NCBI GenBank assembly: GCA_021234155.1
Contig: JAJEKV010000016.1
Location: 20,090,441 to 20,154,440 of the forward strand
Length of the DNA: 64,000 bases
Reading direction: 5' to 3'
Source: Isoetes taiwanensis
Lineage: Eukaryota; Streptophyta; Lycopodiopsida; Isoetales; Isoetaceae
A program made the translations under genes and the position numbers. Below the pieces are notes generated by a model, which searched no databases, had not been told where the DNA came from, and worked only from the letters and a program-made list of their open reading frames with translations. Positions 45,188 through 57,391 of this stretch are shown one piece after another; the stretch's first letter is position 1; each line of letters begins with the position of its first letter.

Positions 45188-48100
45188 CAGAAAGAAATAA
45201 GTTAGAGTCCACAACATTTTGACCCCTATACAATCCATAGTCTTCCCATTTCCTGTCAAAATTAGCTCCAAATTTCTTTTTATGTGCTGTAGCAATAGTC
45301 TCAAAATCAAATTGAAAGTGCAATTTTATCCAGAAGATGGACACACTCTTTTTACCATATAACACCTGATTCCTTGCTTTCCAAATGTTCCAAAGGGCAA
45401 TATTAATAATTGAATTGACAAATTTATCATCATGATTTATAAGGGACATAAGATCCCCATTAATTCCAATCCCAAATTTGTCAGAGAACCAAGACCAGAA
45501 ACCATTCAGAGTGCTACAAAAGAAAATATGGCACATGTCCTCAGGCCTATTACAAGCTAAAGGGCAATTAGCAGAAATATTAGGGTTTCTTCTGGACATG
45601 GAGATCAGATTATTCAGACTGCCATTAGCAATGAGCCATATGAAATATGAGATTTTTGGAGGACAAATGCCAAACATTATGAAATAATTTCTTAAGCTGA
45701 TCATAACTAATGGACCATTTCAGCATAGCTTTACACCCATCAGTGTTGGAAGTCATAGCATTGTAAACATTTTTCACTTTATAATCCCCTTTTTCATTTA
45801 TCCTCCAGTCACTTTTTCCAGAGTTGACAGATAAGTTTGAGAGAAAGGGTTTGATGATAGAATAAATTTTCTTATCAGAAGAGGTGCCTCTAATAATACC
45901 TTTCAATCTAGTCCAAGAAATGATTCTTCCACGTACAAACATGTCTCTGATATAAACTAAACCAGCCCCATTTCTTATAAATTTTGGGATGCTTGATAGC
46001 AAGAACAGGAGAATTTTGCTCAGTCATGATGGGGTTCCAAAAGATTGGAACATCGGCATGTAGCTCATCTCTTTAATGAAATGGAAATTAGGAGAGATAG
46101 CATTCCAAGCCTTGATGAGATTGTGCATAAGAGGGGAGATGCTGGGGCCTGGTTTCAGTTGATTGAATGCAGAATGAGGAAGCAAATGATGAATCGAGGG
46201 GTGATCACAAGGGTGACTTAGAGATATCCAATACCTGATAAAGATATAAGCAGGAGATTGATTCCCATGTATTGCTTTCCAAATGAACTTGCCAGCAAGA
46301 GATTGAGCTTGGATAAAAAGATTCTTGCAACCTAAACCTCCAGATACTTTAGACTTGCAAATGGAATTCCAATTAACCAAATGACTTCCCTTCCAGATGA
46401 AATTTCTAATTATCTTCTCAAGCTCCAAATAAACATATTTGGGAGCTACTAGAGCTGTGGAAAAGTAGACATGAGAACTGGCGAGAACAGCATTAGCAAT
46501 GATAGTTCTACCTGCAAGAGAGAGATAATTCCCATAATTGTTCAACTTCTTTTTGATTCTCGAAATAATAGGATCCCAGAGGCCTTTGATGCTATGATTC
46601 AAAGCTATAGGCAATCCCAATAATTTAGTTGCCTGATTAGTAGGAAGGACATTGATACCAGCTAGAACTGGAATATTGAGGTCTCCAATGATCATACTTT
46701 TACACAAATTCAACTGAATACCAGAGGCAACAGAAAATTGCCTTAAGATCTTAAGAAAGAGATTGATATTCTGAAGATCAGCATCAAGGAAGGAGAAGGT
46801 ATCATCAGCATATTGGAGAATGGATATACTATCATCAGAATTTGGAAGTTTTAAACCTTTCAACCGAGCATTATTCTGATAATGTAGAGTGACCTTGGTT
46901 AAGAGTTCAGCAGCCACAAGAAAAAGATAGGGGGCTAGAGGACATCCTTGTCTAACTCCACAAGAGAGAGGAAAGAAGCCAGAAGGGACACCATTGATGA
47001 GAACAGCAGAATTGGACCTAGAGTTTAAACCATGTATTAGATTCATGAGTTTGGGGTGGAAGCCAATTTTAGACATGGCAAAATCTAAGAAATCCCACCT
47101 CACAGAATCAAAAGCTCTTTTAAAATCCAACTTGAGAAGAATGCAGTTTTGATTTGAGATTTTGTTCCAGTGCAAACCTTCCATAGCAGCCACATAATTA
47201 TCCAAGATATATCTATTTTGAAGGAAAGCTGATTGGTTTTGACTAATGTTCCTTTGAAGGAAGCTTTTGATTCTCAGGGCAATGATCTTAGCACAGAGCT
47301 TGTAAGTGGTGTTTGTGAGAGAGATGGGTCTCCAGTGCTGAAACTTAGAAGGATGATCAGCCTTAGGAATCAAAGAGATAAAGCCACTGGAAATTGAAGG
47401 ATGCAGATGATTATCATTCCAGAAGGCATGGACAAGGGAAATAACATCAGTTTTGAGTATATCCCAGAACTTGATGTAAAATTCTGCAGGGAGGCCATCT
47501 GGCCCAGGAGATTTGCCTTTGCTAAAGGAATTGAGAATCTCATAAATCTCATTGTGAGATGGAATGGCAGTAATAGCATCATCCATGATTTCACTAGGCT
47601 CAGGAAGAATAGAATCCACAGTGGAGATAAACTCTTTGGCTTCTGAGGTCATGTTGGGGGGAATTGGCTTGTCACTAAAGATATCCATATATCTGCTGTT
47701 GAAGAAATTTGCAATTTCAGAATGAGTACTATAATTGTTACCTTGATCATCAAAGGTCTCAGCAATGGAGTTTCTAAGCACCCTACTCTTTGCAACCCTA
47801 AAAAAGAATTTTGAGGAGCCAGAGTCCATATCATTAGTATACTTAATTTTACATCTAATAGCTGAACCCTTAGCTTCCATTTCCTCAATATTCTTAATTC
47901 TTCTCTCTAAAATTTCCTCCCCTACATGAAGATTATAATTAGAAGGATCATTCTGAAGAAGAGACCTAATATCCTTCATATACACTAGGAGCTGGTTTTT
48001 CTCCTTACTTATCTCCTCCTTGATAATTTTAGACCAGTTTTTAATCCACCCTTTGATTTGTTTGATCTTGGAGTAGAAACATTTCATAGAGGGCATCTGA

Positions 48101-48972
48101 TTACCAGCAACCATATTAGAGTTATTTGAGAGAGTCTCATAAAAGGATCTGAATTGAGAGCAAAATTTCTCATTCTCCAGAAGAGAGGAATTGAACTTGT
48201 AAGGCGTGCTCCCTTCTCTTTTAATGTTGATGACATGAGAGGTATGAAGGAACTGTGGCTGATGATCAGAAATAGAAGTTCCTTCATCACTTGTAACATA
48301 GCTATTGTCCCAGAAGGCTGTAGATGGGTTGGAGACATAGAATCTATCCAGAGTACAGAAAACTCTTGCTTTATCTTTTTGTTTGTTCGACCAGGTATAG
48401 GTGGCAGTAGAAGAGGGGATATAGATCAGATTATTATCAGCAATAAGAGAATCCCAATTTTCCCTTTCAGTTCTGGACATATTGATTTTATTTCCCAGTT
48501 TAAGATCCCAAGATGGAGTATTGTTGAAGTCACCAGCAATAATCCAATTTTCAAGAGATTGAGAATCCAACCAGGAATTCATTTCAGCCCAAATTGGTTC
48601 TCTATCTTTGGGAGAAGTAGGAGCATAGACATTGATAATGCCAAATCTGGAGTTAGAAACCGAGCAAATCATGGCTTGCCAGGCTCTTGAGGGACTGTTA
48701 TAAAAAGAAGAGTGATTGATATCTTTTTTCCTGATAATGGCCATTCCCCCACTTGCTCCAGATGAGCTGATCCAAATAGAGGTAGAATTAGGATAAATCC
48801 ACTCCCCTAAGTTACTACATTCAAAGGAGGGAAGTTTAAGCTCTTGAAGAATAATGATGTCTGCATTATATTGCCTGATTTGAGCAATAGCCCTTCTCCT
48901 TTTTAGAGGGCCTTTGATGCCTCTGAGATTCCAAGAAAGAATCTTCATATCAATGAGAGAAGAGAGAGACAA
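45168..48972 (-). pseudogene. LINE ORF2: endonuclease and reverse transcriptase
   Basis: About 1,268 codons. Apurinic-type endonuclease at residues about 9-235 (MKILSWNLRG, ELKLPS, GDFNNTPSW near 147, ISDHQP). The RT spans about 460-745 with LIPKADHPSKFQHWRPISL, LKLDFKRAFDSV, GVRQGCPLAPYLF and the catalytic YADD near 720. The Cys/His end domain follows (PPKISYFIWLI, CPLACNRPEDMCHIFFC). Two lesions: a TGA at 46024-46026, with the same frame open on both sides, and a 1-nt shift near 45671 before PPKISY. The 982-codon first part is intact and includes all catalytic motifs. Confidence 0.93.
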
Positions 48973-49178
48973 TAAGAAAGAAGGATCTATAGCCTAATCT
49001 TTCTAGATTTTCTTTTACTTCTTGTATTCTGAGCAGGAGTTTTATTGAAACCAGATAAAACCAAATCATTTTTAACCCTATCCTTTCTGACAGTTTTTTT
49101 CATAGGCTGGGACTTAATATGCACATGCATAGGATCAATACTAAGATTTTCATTTAAGTATTCTTCTTTGTCCCAGTT

Positions 49179-51002
49179 TTACTTATCACTCCCATATCCC
49201 TCACTATCAGAATAATCAGAACAACCTCCTGGGTAAAAATGAAACATAGAATTTTTATAGTTGTTTAAAGGAGCAGAAGTAAGAACTTGCCTGGAGATTC
49301 CCTTCTCTTGAAGCTCCATGTTTTGCATATCCTCAAGAGTGTCAGGAACAATCTCAGGATCAGCCACAAAGTCATTATCAAAATTACTCTTTGCTTCTTC
49401 TGTATCTGAAGATTGTGAGATATGGTTTTGCAGAGAGGCCATCTGATCAATAAACTTGTTGGATATGTTCAAAGGGTTGCAAGGACTTGCTACCACTTGG
49501 AAGTCCAGATCAATTAAGGAAGGCAATTCAGCAGTGTTTGTATCAACTGGTAGGATATGGACAGATGAGGAAACTTTTAAGGGTGCAGATGAGGGGCAAA
49601 TCTGTGTAGAAGCACATACCTTGCTTTTATTTAATTCAGGATCTAGATTACTATTAAGGTCAGATAGTACCTAAAAAGGATTTGGACTGTTGACCTGTTG
49701 GTTGCCCTGCTGCTGTGCTAACTCCTGAGTCAAGTCTTCAGTGGTTTGACTTGAACTGCTAGCCAGATGAGAGTCCTTTTTTGTCTCATTTGTTTTGTTG
49801 TTGCTTTGCTGATTCAGTCTTGCTGGCAAGGAAATTTTAAGTTGTGAATTCACCTGGTTTGAATTCAGCTGGAACTTTGCTTTGTCTCGAGATTTCATAT
49901 CTAATGACCCACTCTTACTGTTATTCTTGATTGGGAAATCCATAAGATTGTACGAGCATTGAGCTTTCCCTTTGGCCTCTTTAATTATTTCACTCAGAGT
50001 GAAATTTAACTTGTTTGTAGCCTGGGCAGCTTTCCCAATCACATTCCCTTTAACTAGCAGCTTAGGCTCACCCATAGTTAGAGGCATATTATATTTTGTA
50101 TTGTTTGTGTGTACAGTTTCACACACTTTGTCTCTGTCTCTTTCTTCATCTCTAGCTGCCTTATTTTTCTGAATTCTCTTATAGCTTCCATTCACTTTTG
50201 TCCACTTGAACTTGTCACTTTCTGGCAGCCTCTGGAATTGAGTATCCTTACTAGAATTTCCCTTAGTAGAAGTGATCAGATCAGGCTGATCTGCTTGCTT
50301 TTCCTCAGTATCCTTTTGAATGTAAACTTTATTTTGAGGCTGAGTTTCTTGGGTCTGAATTCCATGTTGGAATCTGTCAATTTGAGGGTCCTCTGTTGTT
50401 GAAGTTTTGCAATCAGAGTACCAGAAATGCCTGTGAAAGCATTTCTGACATGTTAAGGGCAATCCAGACCATCTAAGGTTTAATTGAGTTTTAAAACCAA
50501 AGGCATCTATGAATGGTATGGAAAGGGGGATTTCCTTGGAAAGGTCAAGCTGAACAAAGCTTCTGGGAGGTTTGGCAGGGGAATATTCAGTAGATATATA
50601 AGTTCCAACTGAATTGAATAAAAGTTTGAAGCACTCTTCATCCCAATAAATAGGATTGAGACCAAAAAGAGATGTGGAGGCAATGCACAGATTATTCATT
50701 TGATCAATGTCAAGCTTAGGATGCCACTTGAGGAAGGACAATTGAGAAGTATCATAGGTCATAGGTCCATAATTCAGAAAGAAATTTGCTGATCTGGAGT
50801 TCCCACATTCAAGCATAATGTAGGGGTAATTGAGCCAATAGATAGCCTGAATTAGGATCCCTTTGTTGAGACTGAGAAGGAAGGCCCACAATTTTTCCAG
50901 CTTAACTCCACATTTTTGAACTTTGATGATTACAGCAGAATTTGAAAGAGCATCTATTTTTGAATGCACAACAGGAAGATTCAAAGAAATACCGTGATTC
51001 AA
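49179..51002 (-). pseudogene. LINE ORF1: RNA-binding gag-like protein with one stop
   Basis: The N-terminal two hundred residues look like the plant L1 ORF1 fold with a following zinc knuckle at about 185-198, CQKCFHRHFWYSDC. The spacing is CX2CX3HX5C, one residue off the usual CX2CX4HX4C. A Lys/Ser/Gln-rich tail follows. A single TAG at 49671-49673 splits the frame; the same frame continues to TAA at 49179-49181 with an acidic end. ORF1 proteins coat the LINE RNA and act as chaperones. The true start may be upstream of 51002. Confidence 0.85.
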
Positions 51003-51713
51003 AGAAAACCATTAGAATGAAACAAAATTAAACTAAGATGATGGGGAAGCCTATCATGCTGTAATATTTTATTGCAAAGAGATCCACGTACAATTCAAAG
51101 GAATTTAAGGAGAAATTCCTCCAAATTGGGCAGGATCTTGGGGAGAATAAACTTCAACAGAGATCGTATAATCCAACCAATCACAATGGACTCTGAATGT
51201 CCCTACTGGACCAACTGCATTCGAACCCACAAATTCCTCTAGCCAAGAATTGATGATTTGAACCTCGAAATCAATACTGCAGGGCACAAAAGTGAATTCC
51301 GAAAAAAATAGATTGTCCGGGAAAAACCTTTGAGTAATCAAGGAGCTCCAAAGATCAGTAACCGGGCCCTTTAGAAATCCACACGAAATTCTATCTTTCT
51401 CTCTTATAATTATGAAAACAGAGGTTTCCATAAGGAAGGTCGAATGAAGAAAGAACACTGCTTCATAAGTATAACAAAATAGGAGTCAAATTGTAGATCC
51501 GAGTGTGAGGATTGCAGCTGAGGCTACCCTTCTACCAGGGCAGCAGGATGATCCTCAGGAATTGAGCTTCAGATCACAAAAAATTCAAATTTTCCCATAA
51601 TTTTATCAAGAAGAGACTTGTAACAGAAAAATGGGAAAAGGACAAAAGAAGCAAGAAAATTGGCGCACGCCCATCCTCCTTTTTTTCCATCTTTCCCAGT
51701 GATGCGACTTTTC

Positions 51714-51723
51714 AACATTGTAG
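51714..51723. repeat. LINE target-site duplication, right copy
   Basis: AACATTGTAG, directly next to the 5' end of the LINE. The minisatellite resumes immediately after it with TTAGG. Confidence 0.75.
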
Positions 51724-52130
51724 TTAGGATTAGTAGGGGTAATAAGGGAGTAATGGGGGATTGCAAATTTAGAACATGGGGATTTTCTGTAAGAGATGAA
51801 GAATGGGGGATGCGGAGAAATGGGGTAGTCGTGGGACTACTTGGGGGTAATGAAGGAATAATAGGAGGATTGCAATTTAGACCATGGGAATTTCTACTAA
51901 AAAATGAAGAATGGGGGATGACGAGAAATGGGGTAGCCAGGGGTTAATAGGGGTAATGAGGGAGCAATGGAGGATTGCAATTTACAATGGGGAATTGCAA
52001 TTTAGAATGGGGGATAAGTTTAGTAAGGGTAATGAGGGCCTAATAGGGGAATTGCAATTTAGAATGGGGGGATGAGGATAACGGGGATGAGGAGAAATGG
52101 GGATTCACATGAAAAGGGAATGAAGGAAAA
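51724..52130 (+). repeat. G-rich minisatellite, right part
   Basis: Continuation of the array at 44080-44336: repeated TAGGGGTAATGAGGGAG, GGGGGATTGCAATTTAGA and GAAGAATGGGGGATGAGGAG. Copies shorten and degrade toward 52130. Confidence 0.85.
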
Positions 52131-52280
52131 GGAGGATGAGGATTATATTTAAGTTAATATTTCAGTGATTCTTGCTTTAGAAAGTGGGTGTTGCTTTAGA
52201 TTGCCAATTTGAGAACACCACTAATGTAACTAATAACATGTAAACCTTTGCAGTAATCTTATTAATACTTATTATACCAG

Positions 52281-53175
52281 TCAAAAGATTACATGTTGGT
52301 CCGTAAGTGGTTGAATTAGCTCATACCCTAGAATCTTTGTATCATCATATGGCACAGGGATGAACTTTTGAACTAGAGAGTTAATAAACCTGGTCTTTCC
52401 AAAGGCTATATCTAAGGAAAGGATCCATGCCTCTGTAAATGGATCTTTGTTACCTCGATAGAAGTAGTTTGCCTTGTAGTAACTCTTTAGCTCTCCAACA
52501 GATTCATGAACAAAGATTGTTGATATATTACCCTTGGGCTCTACATAGTTTTCCTCACTTAATTCCCACGATGACACATAGTCTCCTTCTTTATATAGTT
52601 CCACAAAAACGAACCTTTTTAAACTTGTAACTTTGCCTCTTCATAAGTGTTTGATCATGTAAACCATTCAGCTCCATCACACCAGTCAAGTCTATAATCA
52701 CCCCTTTTTGCTCACTCCTGGCTGATCCTATAACGATGCCCTTCTTCACAATGGCCTCCTTGTAGCCACAATGATTTGGAAGGTATTCTAACTTATCCAT
52801 AATGCTTTTAGCTACTTCTACTGATGGCACTTGAATAATTCCTTTCCTATAGTCTCGAATGCCAACTGGTACCCAAAGATACCTCATAATGGTAAGTTCA
52901 ACTTCCAAGTTGTTAGTCTTCACTTGCTTATGGATATTCACATCTCGCTCTTGAGAGAAACACCAGGTGCCATCATGAGGTCCATGCCTCAAAATATCAT
53001 CAACGACTTCACCAAGTCCTGTAGAGTGAGAATAAAAATTTAAGAAGGTTATGCTACTAAGAATAAAAATTTTGATGAACTCACCAAGGGCTCTCTTTTT
53101 TGCCTATGTTCTTGTTGTCTACGTTTTGTTGCTTCTTGTTGTTGTTTATGGTAAGCACAATATGGCTTCTGTTCC
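52281..53175 (-). pseudogene. Fragment of an unidentified spliced gene
   Basis: Minus strand. A first piece (about 53175-53090) is Gln/Lys/Arg-rich (KQQQEATKRRQQEHRQKREP) and ends at GTGAGT. The second begins after an acceptor near 53023 with GLGEVVDDILRHGPHDGTW and is open to 52591, then continues one frame over to TAA at 52281 (YKEGDYVSSWELSEENYVEP). One extra T in a T run near 52612 would explain the change. The whole looks like two exons of a real protein of over 240 residues. I do not recognise the family; it could be a host gene fragment or part of a transposon. Confidence 0.5.
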
Positions 53176-53220
53176 CTTGAATCAAAACTCTAGTGGTAAC
53201 ATAGTGTTATAATAATTATC

Positions 53221-53520
53221 AGCACAATCTGGCTTCTGGTTCCTGGAATAATATGCAACTTGGCATCCAAAGGCTTTTGCTCTTTGTACCACATCCGGGA
53301 AAGCACAATGTGGCTTCTGGTTCTTGGAGTAATATGCAACTTGGCATCCAAACACTTTTGCTCCTTGCTCCTAGACTCAGCCAGGTTCTTTTGGATTTGT
53401 TGTAATAGTTTTCAAGGATACGGAAGAACATTATCAAAGACTTTTGCTCCTTGCTCCCAGGCTGCTCCGTTGGCTGGTCAGCCTGGTTCTCTTGGATTTA
53501 TTGTAGTAGTTTTCAAGGGT
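53221..53520. repeat. Two small tandem duplications
   Basis: AGCACAAT(C/G)TGGCTTCTGG units of 81 bp start at 53221 and 53302. Next, TTTTGCTCCTTGCTCC and on to GTAATAGTTTTCAAGG recurs about 85-95 bp further on (53356-53420 and 53441-53517). Confidence 0.75.
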
Positions 53521-56480
53521 AGAAAGCTCAAGGGTAGAGAACGAGAGTATCTCCTTTTTCTTAATGCCTTTGGTGCTTCGAACCATTGCTTTTCTTAACC
53601 AATTTCGAAAATGGTTCGAACCATTGTTTTTTTAAAACAAACTTACCTGATAATACCCATTGTAGGCTCCTATTGTCCCTTGCTAGCATGGTACTTCAAT
53701 GCTTAAATTCTATTCTTGCTATCATGTCCATGGCTTCTCGTTCGGTCTTAGGTGAACCTACTAACCCACCCCTAAAAAATAATACAGCCTAGCTAGGAAA
53801 ACATAAATCTATGGTCTACCATTCTTGCATAGAATGCATAACCCAAATAGAATCCAAGGTATCCTAAACACCACAACACTGTCAAACTAGGCATCTTTGA
53901 CACTAAGACTTTCTCGCACTATTTCGTATAATCATAGTCCAAACTAGAAAACACGTCGGAAAAAAAATGTTCGTGGCGGCCCGTTAAATTTCTTGTATTA
54001 TATATGTTGTGATAAGGTTTTGGTGATAAGATTTTGGTGCATCGTGCCCTAAATGCTATGGCTGAGGTTTAATGGCCTTATCCTATGGTCAAGATTTGAC
54101 GAGTGTTTTCTTTAGGGTTCCTTCGAGGTCGAACGGATCGAGAAATCTTGCAAGGTTTGCACAGATCGGCCTGCGAAAGTTTGCATAGATCGTCATGCCA
54201 AAGAAGCTAAGAGACGAGCCCTTATGCAAACATCAGCTTTCGTTTTTGCTTTAGTCTTCTTTGCACAATAGCGGCATGCAAAGTTTATGGTAGTCTGCTT
54301 GGCTATGGCGACTACAAAAACAGTAGGTTAGTTCAAGCTTTTTTTTCGAAGTTGTATATGCAGCTGAATAGATGCTCTTGGTGAAGTCGTTGAATGGATG
54401 CTCTTGCTGAAGTCGCCGGAGATTAAACAGGGTATGAATTCGTTTTTGCAAATGGCATTGTGTTTCTTTATAGCAGTAGCAGCTTCAACAGGTTATCACT
54501 GGACCGCTGGCTGTTATAAAAAAAATACGGGTGGACAGAAGATGGATCCAGGGTAAGCAATGTTGTCCATTTCAGTTTTTAAATTTTAATTCATCTCTGA
54601 TAAATGATTTATAAATATTACCCGCTAAAGAAGAGTTTGGAAATTTGGACGAGGCCCATAACCATAGTTTGGATGAATTGCACAGCTTTGATGGAATGGC
54701 AGGTGATGGATTCGACCTGTTTATTATGCAGGTTCCAATTCCCAAAGGCAGCTTAAACATGGCCTATATTACAACAGATGAACAGCTTTGTTAAAAATAC
54801 ATTTATGAATATATAAGTAAGTTATGGGACAATAGAGAATGCTTGCAAAGTGTTAGAGACAATGCACGGAAGAACCGTTTTTTCATGAACAATTATTATT
54901 GCATGTTGTGCATGGTATGGTGATGGGAAAGTAGCCCTCAAATATGTTCAAGAAATAGAACAAGAGGACTTGAAGCTCGATAATGCTACATATGTTAGTG
55001 TTCTCAGTGGATGTTGGCCAGGAAAATAAATAGGGCATTAGAAATACAAGGTTCAAATCCTTGAAGACATAGAGTCCAATGTACAGTAGGTGTCATGAAG
55101 AGATAAGCAAATGGGAATGGTTAGAAAAAGAAGTCTTCAAAATCAGAGCATTGATTCTTTGTTCAGCTGGCATGTGTTTTAGGTAAAGCTTCTGTTTCAC
55201 AATATCATTGGCAGATAAGATGTTCACTTATACAGTAGCATTTTCTATACATGGTGCAATGCTGCAAAACCATGGATGCTGAGGAATCTTTCTTCCATGG
55301 CCCTGTAACTTCTTTTGTCTATTGGCGTTCTTATATTTTGCTTATATTTGCAAGTTGCTTTTGCAAATTCTATTTTGTTTGCTGCATGAGCATGAGTGGA
55401 CTCTTTGCAATTTGTTTTGGCATGCAAGGTCCGAAACTACTAATTGTTTTGTGAAAGTTAGCTTCTGAACTTTGCATTTCTGAACTTGCACGCATTTACA
55501 GATTTCAAACAGGGCAGTGAACAAGGCATTTTCCATTCCTTTATGCAGTAGACAAGCAACCTCGAATTCCATTATGCAGGTTAGTTCCTAGAGCTTCCAT
55601 TTGATTCTTCATACAATTTTCGGGATTCTTGCCTTTATGTTAGATAAACCCAGTGTAGTCTGCAGTTATTGTTCCAATTTTTTCTCTGCAAGGGTGTGGA
55701 ATATTTACTGCAAGTGGAGCTTCACCTGTAGGAATACACAAGATACCCATTTCACTGCTAAACTCAACTTTTGAGTTCCTTTGTTCGATACTTTGCTAGC
55801 CTGGATAGTCAGATGTATTGCTTTAGAGGTTTGAATATACATTTTCCCACTTGAGATGCAAGTGATGCAGAGCAATACCAATGATTCATGCAACAGGTAT
55901 ACACAGATCACTGAACAATAGGCACTGTCGCCAGCTTACAAACATTGCATATAGTAATCTGCTGACATGACATGTTATTTTAAGCTATTGTTTAACATAC
56001 ATCTAGCTCATTTTGTGGAGATAGTACACATCTTCACATCATATTGTATAAGCATGGGTTCTGAAGTACACGTCTTTACATCATATTTTATAAGCATGGG
56101 TTCTGATAAATCTTCGTTAACATTTCTGAAGGATCTGCAACTCTTGAACCATGTTATCAACCAATTATGCACAATTGTCATAATTTTGTACTCCAATTAT
56201 TTATTTTCAGAATGTGCGCAATGCCCACATTACAGTATTAACTCAAAAGGGTCTTTAATCTGGGTATTTTTTGGCCTTTATATTGTACATTGCGTTTTGA
56301 ATCCTCAATTTGGAGCAGACGACATAGTAATTCGAATGTTTATTGGAAGGGAGTACAAAAATTAATAGCTATCTTGATATATGCATTTGCGAACGTCCAT
56401 TTATATTTGTTGATTATACCATGGTTTAAGGTGCTTGTAGCATCATAATGAGCTACTGAGGATCATAGCAGAAATATGCT
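53521..56480. other. Intergenic, nothing recognised
   Basis: AT-rich. A stretch at 54033-54060 (TTGGTGCATCGTGCCCTAAA) resembles 20450-20480. Frames such as 55967-56365 have no motif. No RNA gene seen. Confidence 0.35.
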
Positions 56481-56489
56481 CAATGGGAA

Positions 56490-57190
56490 GGCAGTAGGCA
56501 ATAAAGGGGGGATCGTATATAAATTATCTAAAGTGGGGAATGTTTGCCAGAAAGGGGCAAATAAAGAGATTTTTAAGAAGGGGGATATTAAACTACAAAA
56601 TAAAAAAAGGGATTGTTGAGAAAAGGGTATTAACTAAGTACGGGATATTAAATACAAGGCCACAAAGCAGGATGGTTGAGAAGAGGGGTTGAGAAGAGGG
56701 GTATGAACGGAATAAGGGGATCTTGAACACAAAATCACGAAGGGGGGATTTTTAAGAAAAGAGTATTAACTGAGTATGGGATATTAAATTACAAAGTCAC
56801 AAAGGAGGATGGTTGAGAAGAGGGATATGAACAAAATAAGGGGATATTAAACATAAAATCACAAAGGGGGATTTTTGAGAAAAGGGGTATGAACATTGGT
56901 GCACAAAATGGGGCACATTATTGCATATGTCGAAATTGGGTGCAAATGAAATTAAGGGTATATTAAACTACAAAATCACAAAGGGGGATTGTTCCTAAAA
57001 AAGGGGTATGAACATTATTTGAGAGAAAAGGGGTATGACCATTGCATATGGCAATGGGGGATATAAAAAAAACTCAAAAAAGGGGATATTAATCTACAAA
57101 ATCACAACAGGGGGATTGTGGCCAAATCCCCCCTTTCTGAAAATCATGTCCATTCCACGAAAAGGGGGATTTTAAGGGGTTTTTTATGGG
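56490..57190 (+). repeat. G-rich minisatellite, about 60-nt unit
   Basis: Degenerate units: GGGATATTAAACTACAAAAT, CACAAAGGGGGATT, TTGAGAAAAGGGG, TATGAAC. About ten copies with indels. It shares its G-run style with the arrays around the LINE but not the sequence. Confidence 0.85.
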
Positions 57191-57391
57191 GGATTTTAAG
57201 GAGGATATGGGCATCGTTTTTTATGTGTAGCCCAGTTCCTTCTATTGACCTTGACCCTATTCTTAATACGTATGGCAAAGTGAGCTTGCAAATTTTGGAT
57301 CTAACCTTAACACTAACCTAATCCTAAACTTACTTTATAAAGATAACATGACATGATAACTGCATAAATGTAATTCTAGCCCTGAACATCG

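Larger units (their letters stand above)
44347..51713 (-). mobile_element. Full-length L1-type LINE, minus strand
   Basis: A 7.37-kb non-LTR element running from 51713 (5') to the poly(A) at 44347-44376 (30 T on the plus strand). AACAGTGTAG (44337-44346) and AACATTGTAG (51714-51723) form a 10-bp target-site duplication with one difference. Joining the flanks across the element restores the minisatellite unit. Order: 5' leader, a 117-codon frame at 51105-51458 (unassigned, same frame as ORF1), ORF1, 206-nt gap, ORF2 (endonuclease, RT, Cys/His end), a further small frame, 3' untranslated region. Few lesions suggest a fairly recent insertion. Confidence 0.92.
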
